This document shows, one piece after another, positions 16,517 to 25,114 of a DNA stretch of 64,000 nt; positions within the stretch are counted from its first letter, which is position 1, and each line of letters starts with the position of its first letter. The notes beneath the pieces were generated by a model, which saw only the letters and a list, made by a program, of their open reading frames with translations, was not told where the DNA came from and did no database searches. The stretch comes from Paenibacillus segetis. GTDB lineage: Bacteria > Bacillota > Bacilli > Paenibacillales > Paenibacillaceae. The DNA lies in assembly GCF_014639155.1 (NCBI RefSeq), contig NZ_BMFT01000002.1, positions 434,001 to 498,000 of the forward strand, read 5' to 3'. A program made the position numbers and the translations under genes.

Positions 16517-17143
16517 TTGGAGATCTTTAATCTAGTGCGGGTAATTGGTCGGCATTTTATTGCGTTTGGATTTACGCTTCTATTGTGTGTGGGGGGCGTT
16601 TTTTTAGTTAATAGCATGGTTAAACCGCAATATCTGGCAACTGCTAGTCTTGTTGCGACCATTGCTTCGAACGAATCAGGGACGTATAACGAATTTTTGG
16701 CAAGCCAAATGTTAACCAAGACTTATGAAGATGCGATACAGAGTCGTTTTATTGCAATCGAAGCACAGAAGAAGTTGGAGACTTCCGAAACCGTCTTTGA
16801 ACTTCTTAAGCGAGTTACGGTCAGAACAGATCCAGGAACTTTGGTCATTTTGTTATCTGCTACTCATGATAATCCTAAGGATGCCGTAGCAATTGCCAAT
16901 GCATTCGCTGAATCGTTTATTGAGAAATCAAGGAAAATTGTGCAGAGCGCGAATGTAATTGTGTTGGATTATGCCAACATGGAGGATGCATCCATACCAG
17001 TAAGTCCCAAGAAACTATTTAATTTAGCGATAGGAAGCTTTATTGGCCTTTTTGCAGGCCTTAGCGTTGCACTTTTCTTGGAAAAAAGAAGGTCCTTACA
17101 TAAGAGTTCTCGCAAAGATAAAACGGACAACATTTATAGTTAA
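16517..17143 (+). CDS. Wzz/YveK-type polysaccharide chain-length determinant
   Basis: Membrane protein of about 208 residues with the Wzz topology: a first membrane segment (FIAFGFTLLLCVGGVFLV, about 12-30), an extracytoplasmic domain with YLATASLVATI and ISLSATHDNPKDA-like strand patterns, then the PVSPKKLFN motif and a second membrane segment (about 173-195). It regulates polymer length in Wzy-dependent export. GTG 16505 opens the frame, but TTG 16517 is eight bases after TGAGGTGA and gives the usual family start (MEIFNLVRVI). No BY-kinase (CpsD/EpsB) or phosphatase gene follows, unlike most Gram-positive wzz loci. Confidence 0.82.
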   Translation: MEIFNLVRVIGRHFIAFGFTLLLCVGGVFLVNSMVKPQYLATASLVATIASNESGTYNEFLASQMLTKTYEDAIQSRFIAIEAQKKLETSETVFELLKRVTVRTDPGTLVILLSATHDNPKDAVAIANAFAESFIEKSRKIVQSANVIVLDYANMEDASIPVSPKKLFNLAIGSFIGLFAGLSVALFLEKRRSLHKSSRKDKTDNIYS

Positions 17144-17191
17144 TATATTGACGAACAAAGCATATATTCTGTGATGGGGTTGAGGGCGATT

Positions 17192-18202
17192 ATGATTCAT
17201 TTTGCTATTGTGGGCTGCGGTCATATTGCAAATAAGCATATTGAGGCCATTGCTATGACTGAAGGGGCTAAGTTGGCTGCACTTTGTGATACGAATATAG
17301 CAAGGCTTTCTGAACTGAAGGAAAGGAATAATGTTCCTGTATTCTCTAACATGACAGATATGCTGGAGCAAGAACTTCCAATCGATGTCGTATGTATTTG
17401 TACTCCAAGCGGATTACATACTGGGCTAGCGGTAGAAGCGGCAAATGCAGGTAAGCATCTCGTGATCGAGAAGCCGATGGCATTAACTCTGGATGATGTC
17501 GATGCAATAACCCAGGCTGTGCGAAGAAATGGAGTAAAGGCAACAGTTGTTCATCCAAATCGGTATCGCCCAGCTATTCGATATTTGCAGGATGCATTAA
17601 GTCGGGATGCGTTCGGCAAGCTTAGCCACGTGAACGTGGCTGTGCGATGGAACCGGGGTCAGGCTTATTATGATCAAGCCTCCTGGAGAGGAACGCATGC
17701 GATGGATGGCGGAGTATTGATGAATCAAGCGATTCATAGTTTGGATTTATTAATTTGGTTGTTTGGTCCAGTGGCTGAGATCAAGTCATTTGTAGATACG
17801 CGGATTCGTGATATTGAAGCTGAGGACACGGCAGTTGCCGTACTTAGATTTAGTAATGGCATTCTCGGTATTGTTGAGGCTACCACAACCATTTATGAAC
17901 AAAACTTAGAAGAAACTATTTCTGTTTTTGGTGAGAATGGATATGCAGTTATTGGTGGCAGAACGGCAAATTGGATCAAACAATGGAAGAGTGCCTCCAT
18001 AACGGAAGAGGAAATTAATCGAGTAATTCAAGAGGTAGATTTAGATCCGTTTGGGGTTTCAGGCCATCAGCGTATTATAGAAAATCTAGTCCATGCGATT
18101 CAAGAGGGTATAGAACCTGATATTACGTTAGAAGACGGCCGGGAGGCAGTCAAGTTGGTGGTTGACATCGTCTCGAAGGGCAAAGCGGAGTTGTATTGTT
18201 AA
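17192..18202 (+). CDS. Gfo/Idh/MocA oxidoreductase, WbpB/WlbA-like
   Basis: NAD-dependent dehydrogenase, about 336 residues, with Rossmann GCGHIANKHIEA at the N terminus, EKPMAL (catalytic Lys) near 95, and the C-terminal Gfo/Idh fold with AMDGGVLMNQAIHSLDLL (catalytic His). Beside WbpA-, WbpD- and WbpE-like genes it is expected to oxidise the 3-OH of UDP-GlcNAcA to the 3-keto sugar. GTG 17171 and ATG 17174 open the frame, but ATG 17192 after TTGAGGGCG matches the family N terminus. Second gene of the 16.5-28.9 kb operon. Confidence 0.86.
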   Translation: MIHFAIVGCGHIANKHIEAIAMTEGAKLAALCDTNIARLSELKERNNVPVFSNMTDMLEQELPIDVVCICTPSGLHTGLAVEAANAGKHLVIEKPMALTLDDVDAITQAVRRNGVKATVVHPNRYRPAIRYLQDALSRDAFGKLSHVNVAVRWNRGQAYYDQASWRGTHAMDGGVLMNQAIHSLDLLIWLFGPVAEIKSFVDTRIRDIEAEDTAVAVLRFSNGILGIVEATTTIYEQNLEETISVFGENGYAVIGGRTANWIKQWKSASITEEEINRVIQEVDLDPFGVSGHQRIIENLVHAIQEGIEPDITLEDGREAVKLVVDIVSKGKAELYC

Positions 18203-18220
18203 TAAGATCGGGGGATATCC

Positions 18221-19558
18221 ATGAATAGAGAAGTGTTCAAAACTCATGATCTTAGCGCAGAACTAATGAACAAATTACATAATAAAGCGGCAGTGATTGG
18301 GGTTATCGGTCTTGGTTATGTCGGATTACCGTTGGCGGTTGAAAAAGCGAAAGCAGGTTACCATGTCATTGGTTTCGATGTTCAGGAGCAAAAAGTCAAC
18401 ATGGTGAACAGTGGATACAATTACATTGGGGATGTCATCGATGAGGATTTGAGAGGTATGGTCGATAGTGGACTTCTAGAGGCTACTTTAGATTATTCAT
18501 TTTTAAGTACGGTGGATACGGTGGCCATTTGTGTACCTACACCTCTTGATATTTATCAGCAACCCGACACCAGCTATGTAGAGAAATCAACACAGGAAAT
18601 TGCAAAATATCTTCATCCTGGCATGCTGATTGTATTGGAGAGTACGACATATCCAGGAACGACAGAAGAGCTAGTTAGACCTATATTGGAATCAACAGGA
18701 CTCAAATGCGGCGAGGACTTCTTCTTAGCCTATTCTCCGGAACGCATTGATCCAGGGAATAAGTTATTTAACACCAAGAATACACCTAAAGTAGTCGGAG
18801 GTGTTACGAAGGCGTGTTCGAAAGTGGCCGAGGAGCTATACAAACAGGTTCTAGATGGAGAGGTGTACGTTGTATCCAGTCCAGCCGTCGCTGAAATGGA
18901 GAAGATCTACGAGAATACATTTCGTCATATTAATATAGCACTTGCCAATGAAATGGCCGTTTTATGTAATCGTATGGGTATAAACGTATGGGAAATGATC
19001 GATGCGGCGAAGACGAAGCCTTATGGTTTCATGGCATTTTATCCTGGTCCAGGGCTGGGTGGGCATTGTATACCTATTGATCCATTCTACTTAACTTGGA
19101 AAGCGAGAGAATATAACTACCATACCCGTTTAATTGAACTTGCCGGAGAAATCAATAATTCCATGCCAGAATTCGTGGTTCAGAAGATTGGTGAGATCCT
19201 GAATGAGGATGGGAAACCTATTCGAGGGTCAAAGGTGTATTTACTTGGTGTCGCCTACAAAAAGGATATTGATGATTATCGGGAGTCTCCTGTGCTCAAA
19301 ATGATTGAATTACTTCAGGAGCGAGGGGCAATCGTTTGGGTTAGCGATCCTCATGTCCCTACGTTCAAATACCGCGGAATAAACTATGAATGTATTGAAT
19401 TGACAGAAGAACGAGTTGCTGAGGCGGATATAACGGTTATCGCTACTGACCATTCTCAATTTGATTTTGAGATGATAGGCCGCGAATCCAAAAGTTTATT
19501 CGATACTCGTAATGCGATGAAGTTTAATACGAAGCCAGAGAGATATCATTTGTTATAG
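18221..19558 (+). CDS. UDP-N-acetyl-D-glucosamine 6-dehydrogenase, WbpA-like
   Basis: Nucleotide-sugar dehydrogenase (WbpA/WecC/Ugd family), 445 residues, oxidising C6 of UDP-GlcNAc to UDP-GlcNAcA with two NAD. Rossmann GLGYVGLPLAVEKAKAGY is near residue 30. AEMEKIYENTFRHINIAL and the catalytic Cys in GLGGHCIPIDPFYL (about 275) are intact, with the C-terminal UDP-binding domain (GVAYKKDIDDYRESP) near 345. ATG 18221 follows GGGGGAT. Spacing to neighbours is below 20 bases. First committed step of the predicted diacetamido-uronic acid route. Confidence 0.92.
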   Translation: MNREVFKTHDLSAELMNKLHNKAAVIGVIGLGYVGLPLAVEKAKAGYHVIGFDVQEQKVNMVNSGYNYIGDVIDEDLRGMVDSGLLEATLDYSFLSTVDTVAICVPTPLDIYQQPDTSYVEKSTQEIAKYLHPGMLIVLESTTYPGTTEELVRPILESTGLKCGEDFFLAYSPERIDPGNKLFNTKNTPKVVGGVTKACSKVAEELYKQVLDGEVYVVSSPAVAEMEKIYENTFRHINIALANEMAVLCNRMGINVWEMIDAAKTKPYGFMAFYPGPGLGGHCIPIDPFYLTWKAREYNYHTRLIELAGEINNSMPEFVVQKIGEILNEDGKPIRGSKVYLLGVAYKKDIDDYRESPVLKMIELLQERGAIVWVSDPHVPTFKYRGINYECIELTEERVAEADITVIATDHSQFDFEMIGRESKSLFDTRNAMKFNTKPERYHLL

Positions 19559-19573
19559 CGGGGAGCGGGAAGC

Positions 19574-20158
19574 ATGACGAATCATTGGGCACATCCTACA
19601 GCAATTATTGATGAAGGAGCAAGCATTGGCGAAGGGACGAAGGTGTGGCATTTCAGTCACATTTCTCCGAAAACGATAATTGGGGAACAGTGCAGTCTGG
19701 GACAGAATGTATATGTTGCTTCGAATGTCACGATTGGAAATAGTGTGAAAATTCAGAATAATGTCTCGGTATATGAGGGCGTTATTCTAGAGGACTTTGT
19801 CTTTTGTGGACCAAGTATGGTATTTACAAATGTTCGTACGCCAAGATCTGCATTCCCACGTAACACAAGTGAAGATTATCGACCTACAGTAGTCAAACGT
19901 GGCGCTTCGATTGGAGCCAATGCAACTGTTGTCTGTGGCGTGACGATTGGAGAATGGGCATTTGTGGCAGCGGGGGCGGTAGTGAATAGAGATGTACCTG
20001 CTTATTCTCTAGTGGCTGGTGTTCCAGCAAAGGGTATGGGGTGGGTATGTGAATGTGGAAGTACCCTAACCTTCCGTGACCAGAAATCCGTGTGCCATGA
20101 TTGCGACCGAGAATACGAACGAAATCAAGATATAGTACGTAAAACAAAGGATGTGTAG
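19574..20158 (+). CDS. Left-handed beta-helix N-acetyltransferase, WbpD-like
   Basis: 194-residue hexapeptide-repeat acyltransferase: HPTAIIDEGASIGEGTKVWHF at the start, then repeats (NVTIGNSVKIQNNVSVYEGV) and FTNVRTPRSAFPR, matching WbpD/WlbB enzymes that N-acetylate the 3-amino group of UDP-GlcNAc3NA with acetyl-CoA. The C terminus carries a small zinc-ribbon-like CxC-x12-CxxC tail (VCECGS, VCHDCDREY), also common in this subgroup. Start ATG 19574 follows GGGAGCGGG. It lies between the WbpA-like and WbpE-like genes, three bases before the latter. Confidence 0.88.
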   Translation: MTNHWAHPTAIIDEGASIGEGTKVWHFSHISPKTIIGEQCSLGQNVYVASNVTIGNSVKIQNNVSVYEGVILEDFVFCGPSMVFTNVRTPRSAFPRNTSEDYRPTVVKRGASIGANATVVCGVTIGEWAFVAAGAVVNRDVPAYSLVAGVPAKGMGWVCECGSTLTFRDQKSVCHDCDREYERNQDIVRKTKDV

Positions 20159-20161
20159 ACG

Positions 20162-21289
20162 ATGACCAAACGTAATGAATCTACCACCATGAGAATTCCT
20201 GTACTGGATCTAAGTTATGAAATGAAGGACTTGAAACCACAAATTTTGAACGCAATAGAAGATGTGCTAGATCAAGGTGCATTTATTATGGGACCAAAAG
20301 TGAAAGAATTCGAGCGAAATGTTGCCGAGTACTTGGGAGTCCGATATGCCGTCACGCTGAACTCTGGAACAGATGCCTTGGTTATCGCACTTCTTGCTGC
20401 AGGCATTGGAGAAGGTGATGAGGTTATCACGACACCATTCACATTTTTTGCTAGTGCTGAAGCGATTAGTCGGATCGGAGCGACTCCGGTATTTGTAGAT
20501 ATTGATCCTCATACATATAACATTAACCCTCAGTTACTGGGATCCGCCATTACTTCGAGAACCAAGGCAATTATTCCAGTCCACTTGTTTGGTCAATCCG
20601 CAGATATGGATCCTCTTCTCGCGGTCGCTGCACAACATAACCTCATCGTCGTAGAAGACGTTGCTCAAGCTTTTGGGGGCGAATATAAAGGGCGTAAAGT
20701 TGGGACTATTGGAGATATAGGATGTTTTTCATTTTTTCCATCTAAAAACTTAGGTGCCTATGGTGATGGTGGACTTCTAGTCACGAACGACCAAGAGCTA
20801 GCAGAAAAGTCAGCGATGCTTCGCACCCACGGATCTAAGAAGAAATATTACAATGAACTGATTGGATTTAACTCACGGCTTGATGAGATTCAGGCGGCGA
20901 TATTAGGAGTTAAGTTACCACATATTGATCCTTGGAATGAAGGCCGACGTGAGGCTGCTGCACGTTATAGAGAGCTATTGGGGGACGTGGAAGGTATTAT
21001 TTTGCCTGAGGAAGTGTCTTATTCTAGACATGTATACCATCAATATACCCTGAGAGTATTGAACGGTAGACGGGATGAATTGCAAGCTAAGCTTGAGGAG
21101 AATGGTATCAGTTCCATGGTGTATTATCCTGTACCAGTCCATAAACTTCCTGTTTATGAATCTATAAATGCAAGTATGAGTGTAGCCGAAACATTATCGT
21201 TTGAGGTACTATCCTTGCCGATTTGGCCGCAAATTGAGGCTTCAACCCAGCAATATATCGCTGGAAAAATAAAAGAAGCACTTCAATAG
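20162..21289 (+). CDS. DegT/DnrJ/EryC1 sugar aminotransferase, WbpE-like
   Basis: PLP-dependent sugar aminotransferase, 375 residues. The N-terminal IPVLDLSYEM and MGPKVKEFE, LNSGTDALVIAL near 70, VEDVAQAFGG near 165 and the PLP lysine in FSFFPSKNLGAYGDGG (about 190) are all intact. In the WbpE role it transaminates the 3-keto sugar to UDP-GlcNAc3NA using glutamate. The start at ATG 20162 leaves nine residues before the conserved core; ATG at residue 10 is an alternative. Confidence 0.9.
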   Translation: MTKRNESTTMRIPVLDLSYEMKDLKPQILNAIEDVLDQGAFIMGPKVKEFERNVAEYLGVRYAVTLNSGTDALVIALLAAGIGEGDEVITTPFTFFASAEAISRIGATPVFVDIDPHTYNINPQLLGSAITSRTKAIIPVHLFGQSADMDPLLAVAAQHNLIVVEDVAQAFGGEYKGRKVGTIGDIGCFSFFPSKNLGAYGDGGLLVTNDQELAEKSAMLRTHGSKKKYYNELIGFNSRLDEIQAAILGVKLPHIDPWNEGRREAAARYRELLGDVEGIILPEEVSYSRHVYHQYTLRVLNGRRDELQAKLEENGISSMVYYPVPVHKLPVYESINASMSVAETLSFEVLSLPIWPQIEASTQQYIAGKIKEALQ

Positions 21290-21298
21290 TTAGGAACG

Positions 21299-22618
21299 AT
21301 GATGCTGAAGTATTTAAAAAAATTTACCTTGGATAGCTTCTTTCGGAATGTTGTAGTTCTCGCACGAGGAACTGTGATCAGTCAGATCCTTATTTTATTG
21401 ACACTTCCTTTAATAACTCGATTCTATAATCCTTCTGAGTATGGTGTGTACTCAATGTATACCTCCATTATCTCTATTATGCTTATGCTGGTATCTTTTT
21501 CGTACGAGAACGCGATTACTTTGCCAAGAGAAGACCGTGTAGCAAGCAGTATATTAAGTCTATCTCTACGGATATGTGTGTTCGTTAGCCTTTTGGGTGG
21601 AATCGGAGTTTATTTCCTAGCCAACCCCTTATCTGTATGGACAAATGAACCGGATATTAAAGAGTATTTCGCATTTTTTTTCTTTAGTTTACTATTCGGG
21701 GGCATCTATCAGATCCTCAATGCGTGGTCGATACGGAAGAAATATTTTAAACAGATTTCTCGGACTAAGTATACACAGAGTATATCACTCGTATCCTCAC
21801 AACTGATATTTAGCGGTATTGGTATGGGTCCTCTAGGTCTGATCATTGGGGATGTTATTGGTAGATTGGGTGGATTAATCCCACAATGGCGATTGTGGCG
21901 CAAGGATATCGATAAGCAATCTATAAAGGTCACCAGAGAAGAGATAAAGGAGAGTGCTTATCGCTATCGGAGATTTCCGATGTTTTCGACTGCTTCTAAT
22001 TTACTAAATAGTTTGGGAATCTATTTGCCAACGATTCTATTAGCTGCGTTTTATGGGCCGCAAGTGGCGGGTTGGTTTGCTTTGGGTCAACGAATTTTAG
22101 GCTCTCCAATGACTCTTATCACGACATCTGTAATGAGTGTTTATTTGTCAGAGTCTTCGCAATACATGTTACATTCTCCTCATAAAATGTATCCACTATT
22201 TATAAAAACTGCTCGTAATGTATTTTTGATTGGCGTTGCTATCGTTCTGGTTATGGTATTTATTGCCCCTTCGACCTTCTCGTTCTTATTCGGAAATGAA
22301 TGGGAGAAGTCAGGTCAATTTGTTCGTATCCTTGGTTTTATGTATCTTAGTCAGTTTGTAGCCAATTCCGTTGGTACAACGATTGATGTCATGGAGAGAC
22401 AAGACCTACATTTATACCGGGAGATTATCCGTACGACGATTGTGCTAGGTGCGATATTACTGGCGAAGTATACAGGCCAGGATGCTGTAACGGCGGTGAT
22501 GTATTTCAGTACTGCGGCAACCCTTGGCTATATAATCCACTTTGGAATGTCTTGGACTGCGATTAAGAAGTATCGATATCTCGAGGAGGAGACTCAAGAG
22601 GTGGAGAGGGGGATATAG
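21299..22618 (+). CDS. Wzx-type oligosaccharide flippase
   Basis: Polytopic protein of about 439 residues, with about 12 hydrophobic segments and the N-terminal RGTVISQILILLTLPLITRFY pattern of the MOP/polysaccharide-transport superfamily (PF01943/13440 type). Expected to flip the undecaprenyl-linked repeat unit to the outer leaflet. It starts ATG 21299 or 21302. It lies in an unbroken operon with the polymerase (25111) and the initiating transferase (27491), giving a full Wzx/Wzy set. Confidence 0.87.
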   Translation: MMLKYLKKFTLDSFFRNVVVLARGTVISQILILLTLPLITRFYNPSEYGVYSMYTSIISIMLMLVSFSYENAITLPREDRVASSILSLSLRICVFVSLLGGIGVYFLANPLSVWTNEPDIKEYFAFFFFSLLFGGIYQILNAWSIRKKYFKQISRTKYTQSISLVSSQLIFSGIGMGPLGLIIGDVIGRLGGLIPQWRLWRKDIDKQSIKVTREEIKESAYRYRRFPMFSTASNLLNSLGIYLPTILLAAFYGPQVAGWFALGQRILGSPMTLITTSVMSVYLSESSQYMLHSPHKMYPLFIKTARNVFLIGVAIVLVMVFIAPSTFSFLFGNEWEKSGQFVRILGFMYLSQFVANSVGTTIDVMERQDLHLYREIIRTTIVLGAILLAKYTGQDAVTAVMYFSTAATLGYIIHFGMSWTAIKKYRYLEEETQEVERGI

Positions 22619-22620
22619 AT

Positions 22621-24003
22621 ATGCTACTTATACGCTGTCCATTATCGCATTTGCCTGAAAGAGAATACATCTATCGTGTTATTCTTGAGGAATTTCTGGG
22701 GATTCCCTTTGTACTCAAATGTGAAGAACGTTCTGATCTAGAAATGACAATGTCAGAAGAGAATGAACATAAGCTAATTCTCTCGGATGTCCTGTTGCAA
22801 ACGGAAGAGGCATTATGGCTTACTTTGGATTCATTGCCTTCAACTCCATTGGATAGGATGGTGATCGAGGAGGTTGGAGTTGACCTCCCAGTCATTTATG
22901 GAGTTTCTAGTGAAGATAAGCATTGGATTGATATGGATAGTGAAATGATTCACTGTAGGGTGGATGTATTTGGAAGCTGCTTCTTCATGTTAACCAGATA
23001 TGAAGAAGTAGTCATCGCAGATCGGGATCAACATGATCGATTCTCCGCCAAGCATTCCTTAGCATATCGTGAAGGCTTCTTAGACTATCCGATCGTAAAT
23101 GAATATACCGAATTACTATGGTCGTTAATGAAGCGAATGTGGCCTGGATTAACTCGTAAAATCAGAAAACACGCATATGTGATCAGCCATGATGTGGATT
23201 ATCCTTTTTTTATTTTTAATCGAAGTCGATTGAGTATAGCCAAAGAGAGTCTGGCCGATGTTGTACGTCGTAGGCAGTTTGAGATGGGCTTCAAGAAGGC
23301 TAGGATGCTCTGGGGTAATAGAACCAATCTGAACAGGGATCCATTCAATACGTTTAACTGGCTAATGGATCAAAGTGAACAAGCTGGCATCCGCAGCTCT
23401 TTTTATTTTATTACGGAACAGACGGAACCGGGGATAGATGGGAATTACAGTTTGGATGATCCTGAGATTGGGAAGTTAATGCGTAACATTCATGAACGGG
23501 GACATGAGATCGGACTCCATCCAAGTTATCAGACCTATCTGTCAGGTCACCGAATTAAGCATCAATTTGATAGACTACGCCACGCAGCTGAGGCCGCTAA
23601 TATAGTACAAGACAATTGGGGTGGAAGGCAGCATTTCTTAAGATGGAGGGCTCCAGATACTTGGCAATTCTGGGAAGACGCCGGACTTCAATATGATAGT
23701 ACATTAGGTTATTCGGACATGCCAGGGTTCCGTTGCGGCGTATGTTACCCATATCCAGTCTTCAATCTACTAACTCGACAACCGTTGAAGCTTATTGAAC
23801 GCCCTCTGATCGTTATGGAGCAGACGCTTCTTCATCGTGAGTATGCAGGGTTGAACATGGAGCAAGCTTTTGATGCTATAAGTCGATATCGACATCAGTG
23901 CACCAAATATAATGGGGATTTCACCATATTGTGGCATAACAGTTATTTAGTACGTTCAAGTCATCTTACACTCTATCAGGCGTGTATAGAGCAATTGATG
24001 TAA
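22621..24003 (+). CDS. Polysaccharide-deacetylase-family protein with N-terminal accessory domain
   Basis: About 460 residues. The N-terminal about 170 residues (YIYRVILEEFLGIPF, VDVFGSCFFMLTRYEE, DYPIVNEY) form the accessory module often found before this kind of NodB-like domain. The C-terminal domain has the metal-binding first motif as SHDVDYPF (about 190), HEIGLHPSYQTY (about 300) and RWRAPDTWQFW (about 343), with a final WHNSY. It is cytoplasmic-looking, with no signal peptide, so it may act on lipid-linked or nucleotide-linked intermediates. Lies between flippase and glycosyltransferase genes with gaps of under 30 bases. Confidence 0.82.
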   Translation: MLLIRCPLSHLPEREYIYRVILEEFLGIPFVLKCEERSDLEMTMSEENEHKLILSDVLLQTEEALWLTLDSLPSTPLDRMVIEEVGVDLPVIYGVSSEDKHWIDMDSEMIHCRVDVFGSCFFMLTRYEEVVIADRDQHDRFSAKHSLAYREGFLDYPIVNEYTELLWSLMKRMWPGLTRKIRKHAYVISHDVDYPFFIFNRSRLSIAKESLADVVRRRQFEMGFKKARMLWGNRTNLNRDPFNTFNWLMDQSEQAGIRSSFYFITEQTEPGIDGNYSLDDPEIGKLMRNIHERGHEIGLHPSYQTYLSGHRIKHQFDRLRHAAEAANIVQDNWGGRQHFLRWRAPDTWQFWEDAGLQYDSTLGYSDMPGFRCGVCYPYPVFNLLTRQPLKLIERPLIVMEQTLLHREYAGLNMEQAFDAISRYRHQCTKYNGDFTILWHNSYLVRSSHLTLYQACIEQLM

Positions 24004-24028
24004 CGCTAATCGTGAAGAAGGGGAATCT

Positions 24029-25114
24029 ATGAAAATTGCTTATCTGATTCATTGGAATGACGGGCCTGACAGTGGCGTATTTAAGAAAGTAATTAGTCAG
24101 ATTACGGAATGGAACCTCCTTGGGCACGAAGTAACTCTTTTTCTATTTACAAATAGATGGGAAGCAGAGTGGAAGGACGATCTACCTGAATTGCGTTTGG
24201 TGACGCAGACCTACGGTGCCGGATTAACTCGTTTCTCCGCATTCCGTAAACTGATTAGCCAAGTGAAAGAATGGCAGCCTGATATCGTATACCATCGGTT
24301 TGATCTCTACTATTTTGCTCTACCTACATTATTACGCAGCACTCCATCAATACTTGAAATCAACTCAAATGATTTGACCGAAATGCGATTTGGAGGTAAA
24401 GCTAGGTATCTCTACCATCAGCTTACCCGTGCTATGGTTCTTCGGGCTGCAACGGGTTTCGTATTTGTTAGTGGGGAAATTGCAGAGGAAGAACATTATA
24501 GTCGCTATGTGAGGGACAAGGTCGTGATCGGCAATGGATTCGCCATGGCTGGTGTATCCCCTGCCGAACCTACGGTTGAAGACAGAATTCGGCTATTCTT
24601 TATTGGAACGCCCGGCCAACCTTGGCATGGGGTAGATTCTATTGTCGCTTTAGCGGAAATGAATCAGGATTGGCATTTTGATATTGTAGGCATTCAATCC
24701 TCTGATATAGGAGGTCAATTGCCGAATAATATGACTTTTCACGGACGTATGGTCCGGCGTGAATATGAGCCTTTAATGTTAAAGGCGGATGTTGCTATCG
24801 GCTCCCTAGCTTTGTACCGCAATCAAATGAAGGAAGCCTCGCCGCTAAAAGTCAGGGAATATCTAGCTTATGGTTTGCCAATAATTATTGGCTACTCGGA
24901 TACGGATTTTCCAGAGCAGGTTCCATTTATTCTGGAGATTCCCAATACTCCGGATAACACGAGAAATAATCAGGAAGAAATTAGAACATTCGTTACAGCG
25001 TGGCATAAGAAACGTGTGGAACGAAGCCAAGTTGCACATCTGGATACTGTAGTTAAAGAAGCTGTTAGGGTGGATTATATGAAGCATATTGTGCAAAACG
25101 GCGGCAGAAAGTGA
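24029..25114 (+). CDS. Glycosyltransferase (GT4-like)
   Basis: 361-residue GT-B-type glycosyltransferase. The N-terminal half begins MKIAYLIHWNDGPDSGVFKK and contains PDIVYHRFDLYYF (about 90). The C-terminal half has RLFFIGTPGQPWHGVDS (about 190) and the donor-site SPLKVREYLAYGLPII (about 275). ATG 24029 follows GAAGGGGAA. It overlaps the polymerase gene by GTGA. Predicted to add one residue of the repeat unit; sugar unknown. Confidence 0.84.
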   Translation: MKIAYLIHWNDGPDSGVFKKVISQITEWNLLGHEVTLFLFTNRWEAEWKDDLPELRLVTQTYGAGLTRFSAFRKLISQVKEWQPDIVYHRFDLYYFALPTLLRSTPSILEINSNDLTEMRFGGKARYLYHQLTRAMVLRAATGFVFVSGEIAEEEHYSRYVRDKVVIGNGFAMAGVSPAEPTVEDRIRLFFIGTPGQPWHGVDSIVALAEMNQDWHFDIVGIQSSDIGGQLPNNMTFHGRMVRREYEPLMLKADVAIGSLALYRNQMKEASPLKVREYLAYGLPIIIGYSDTDFPEQVPFILEIPNTPDNTRNNQEEIRTFVTAWHKKRVERSQVAHLDTVVKEAVRVDYMKHIVQNGGRK

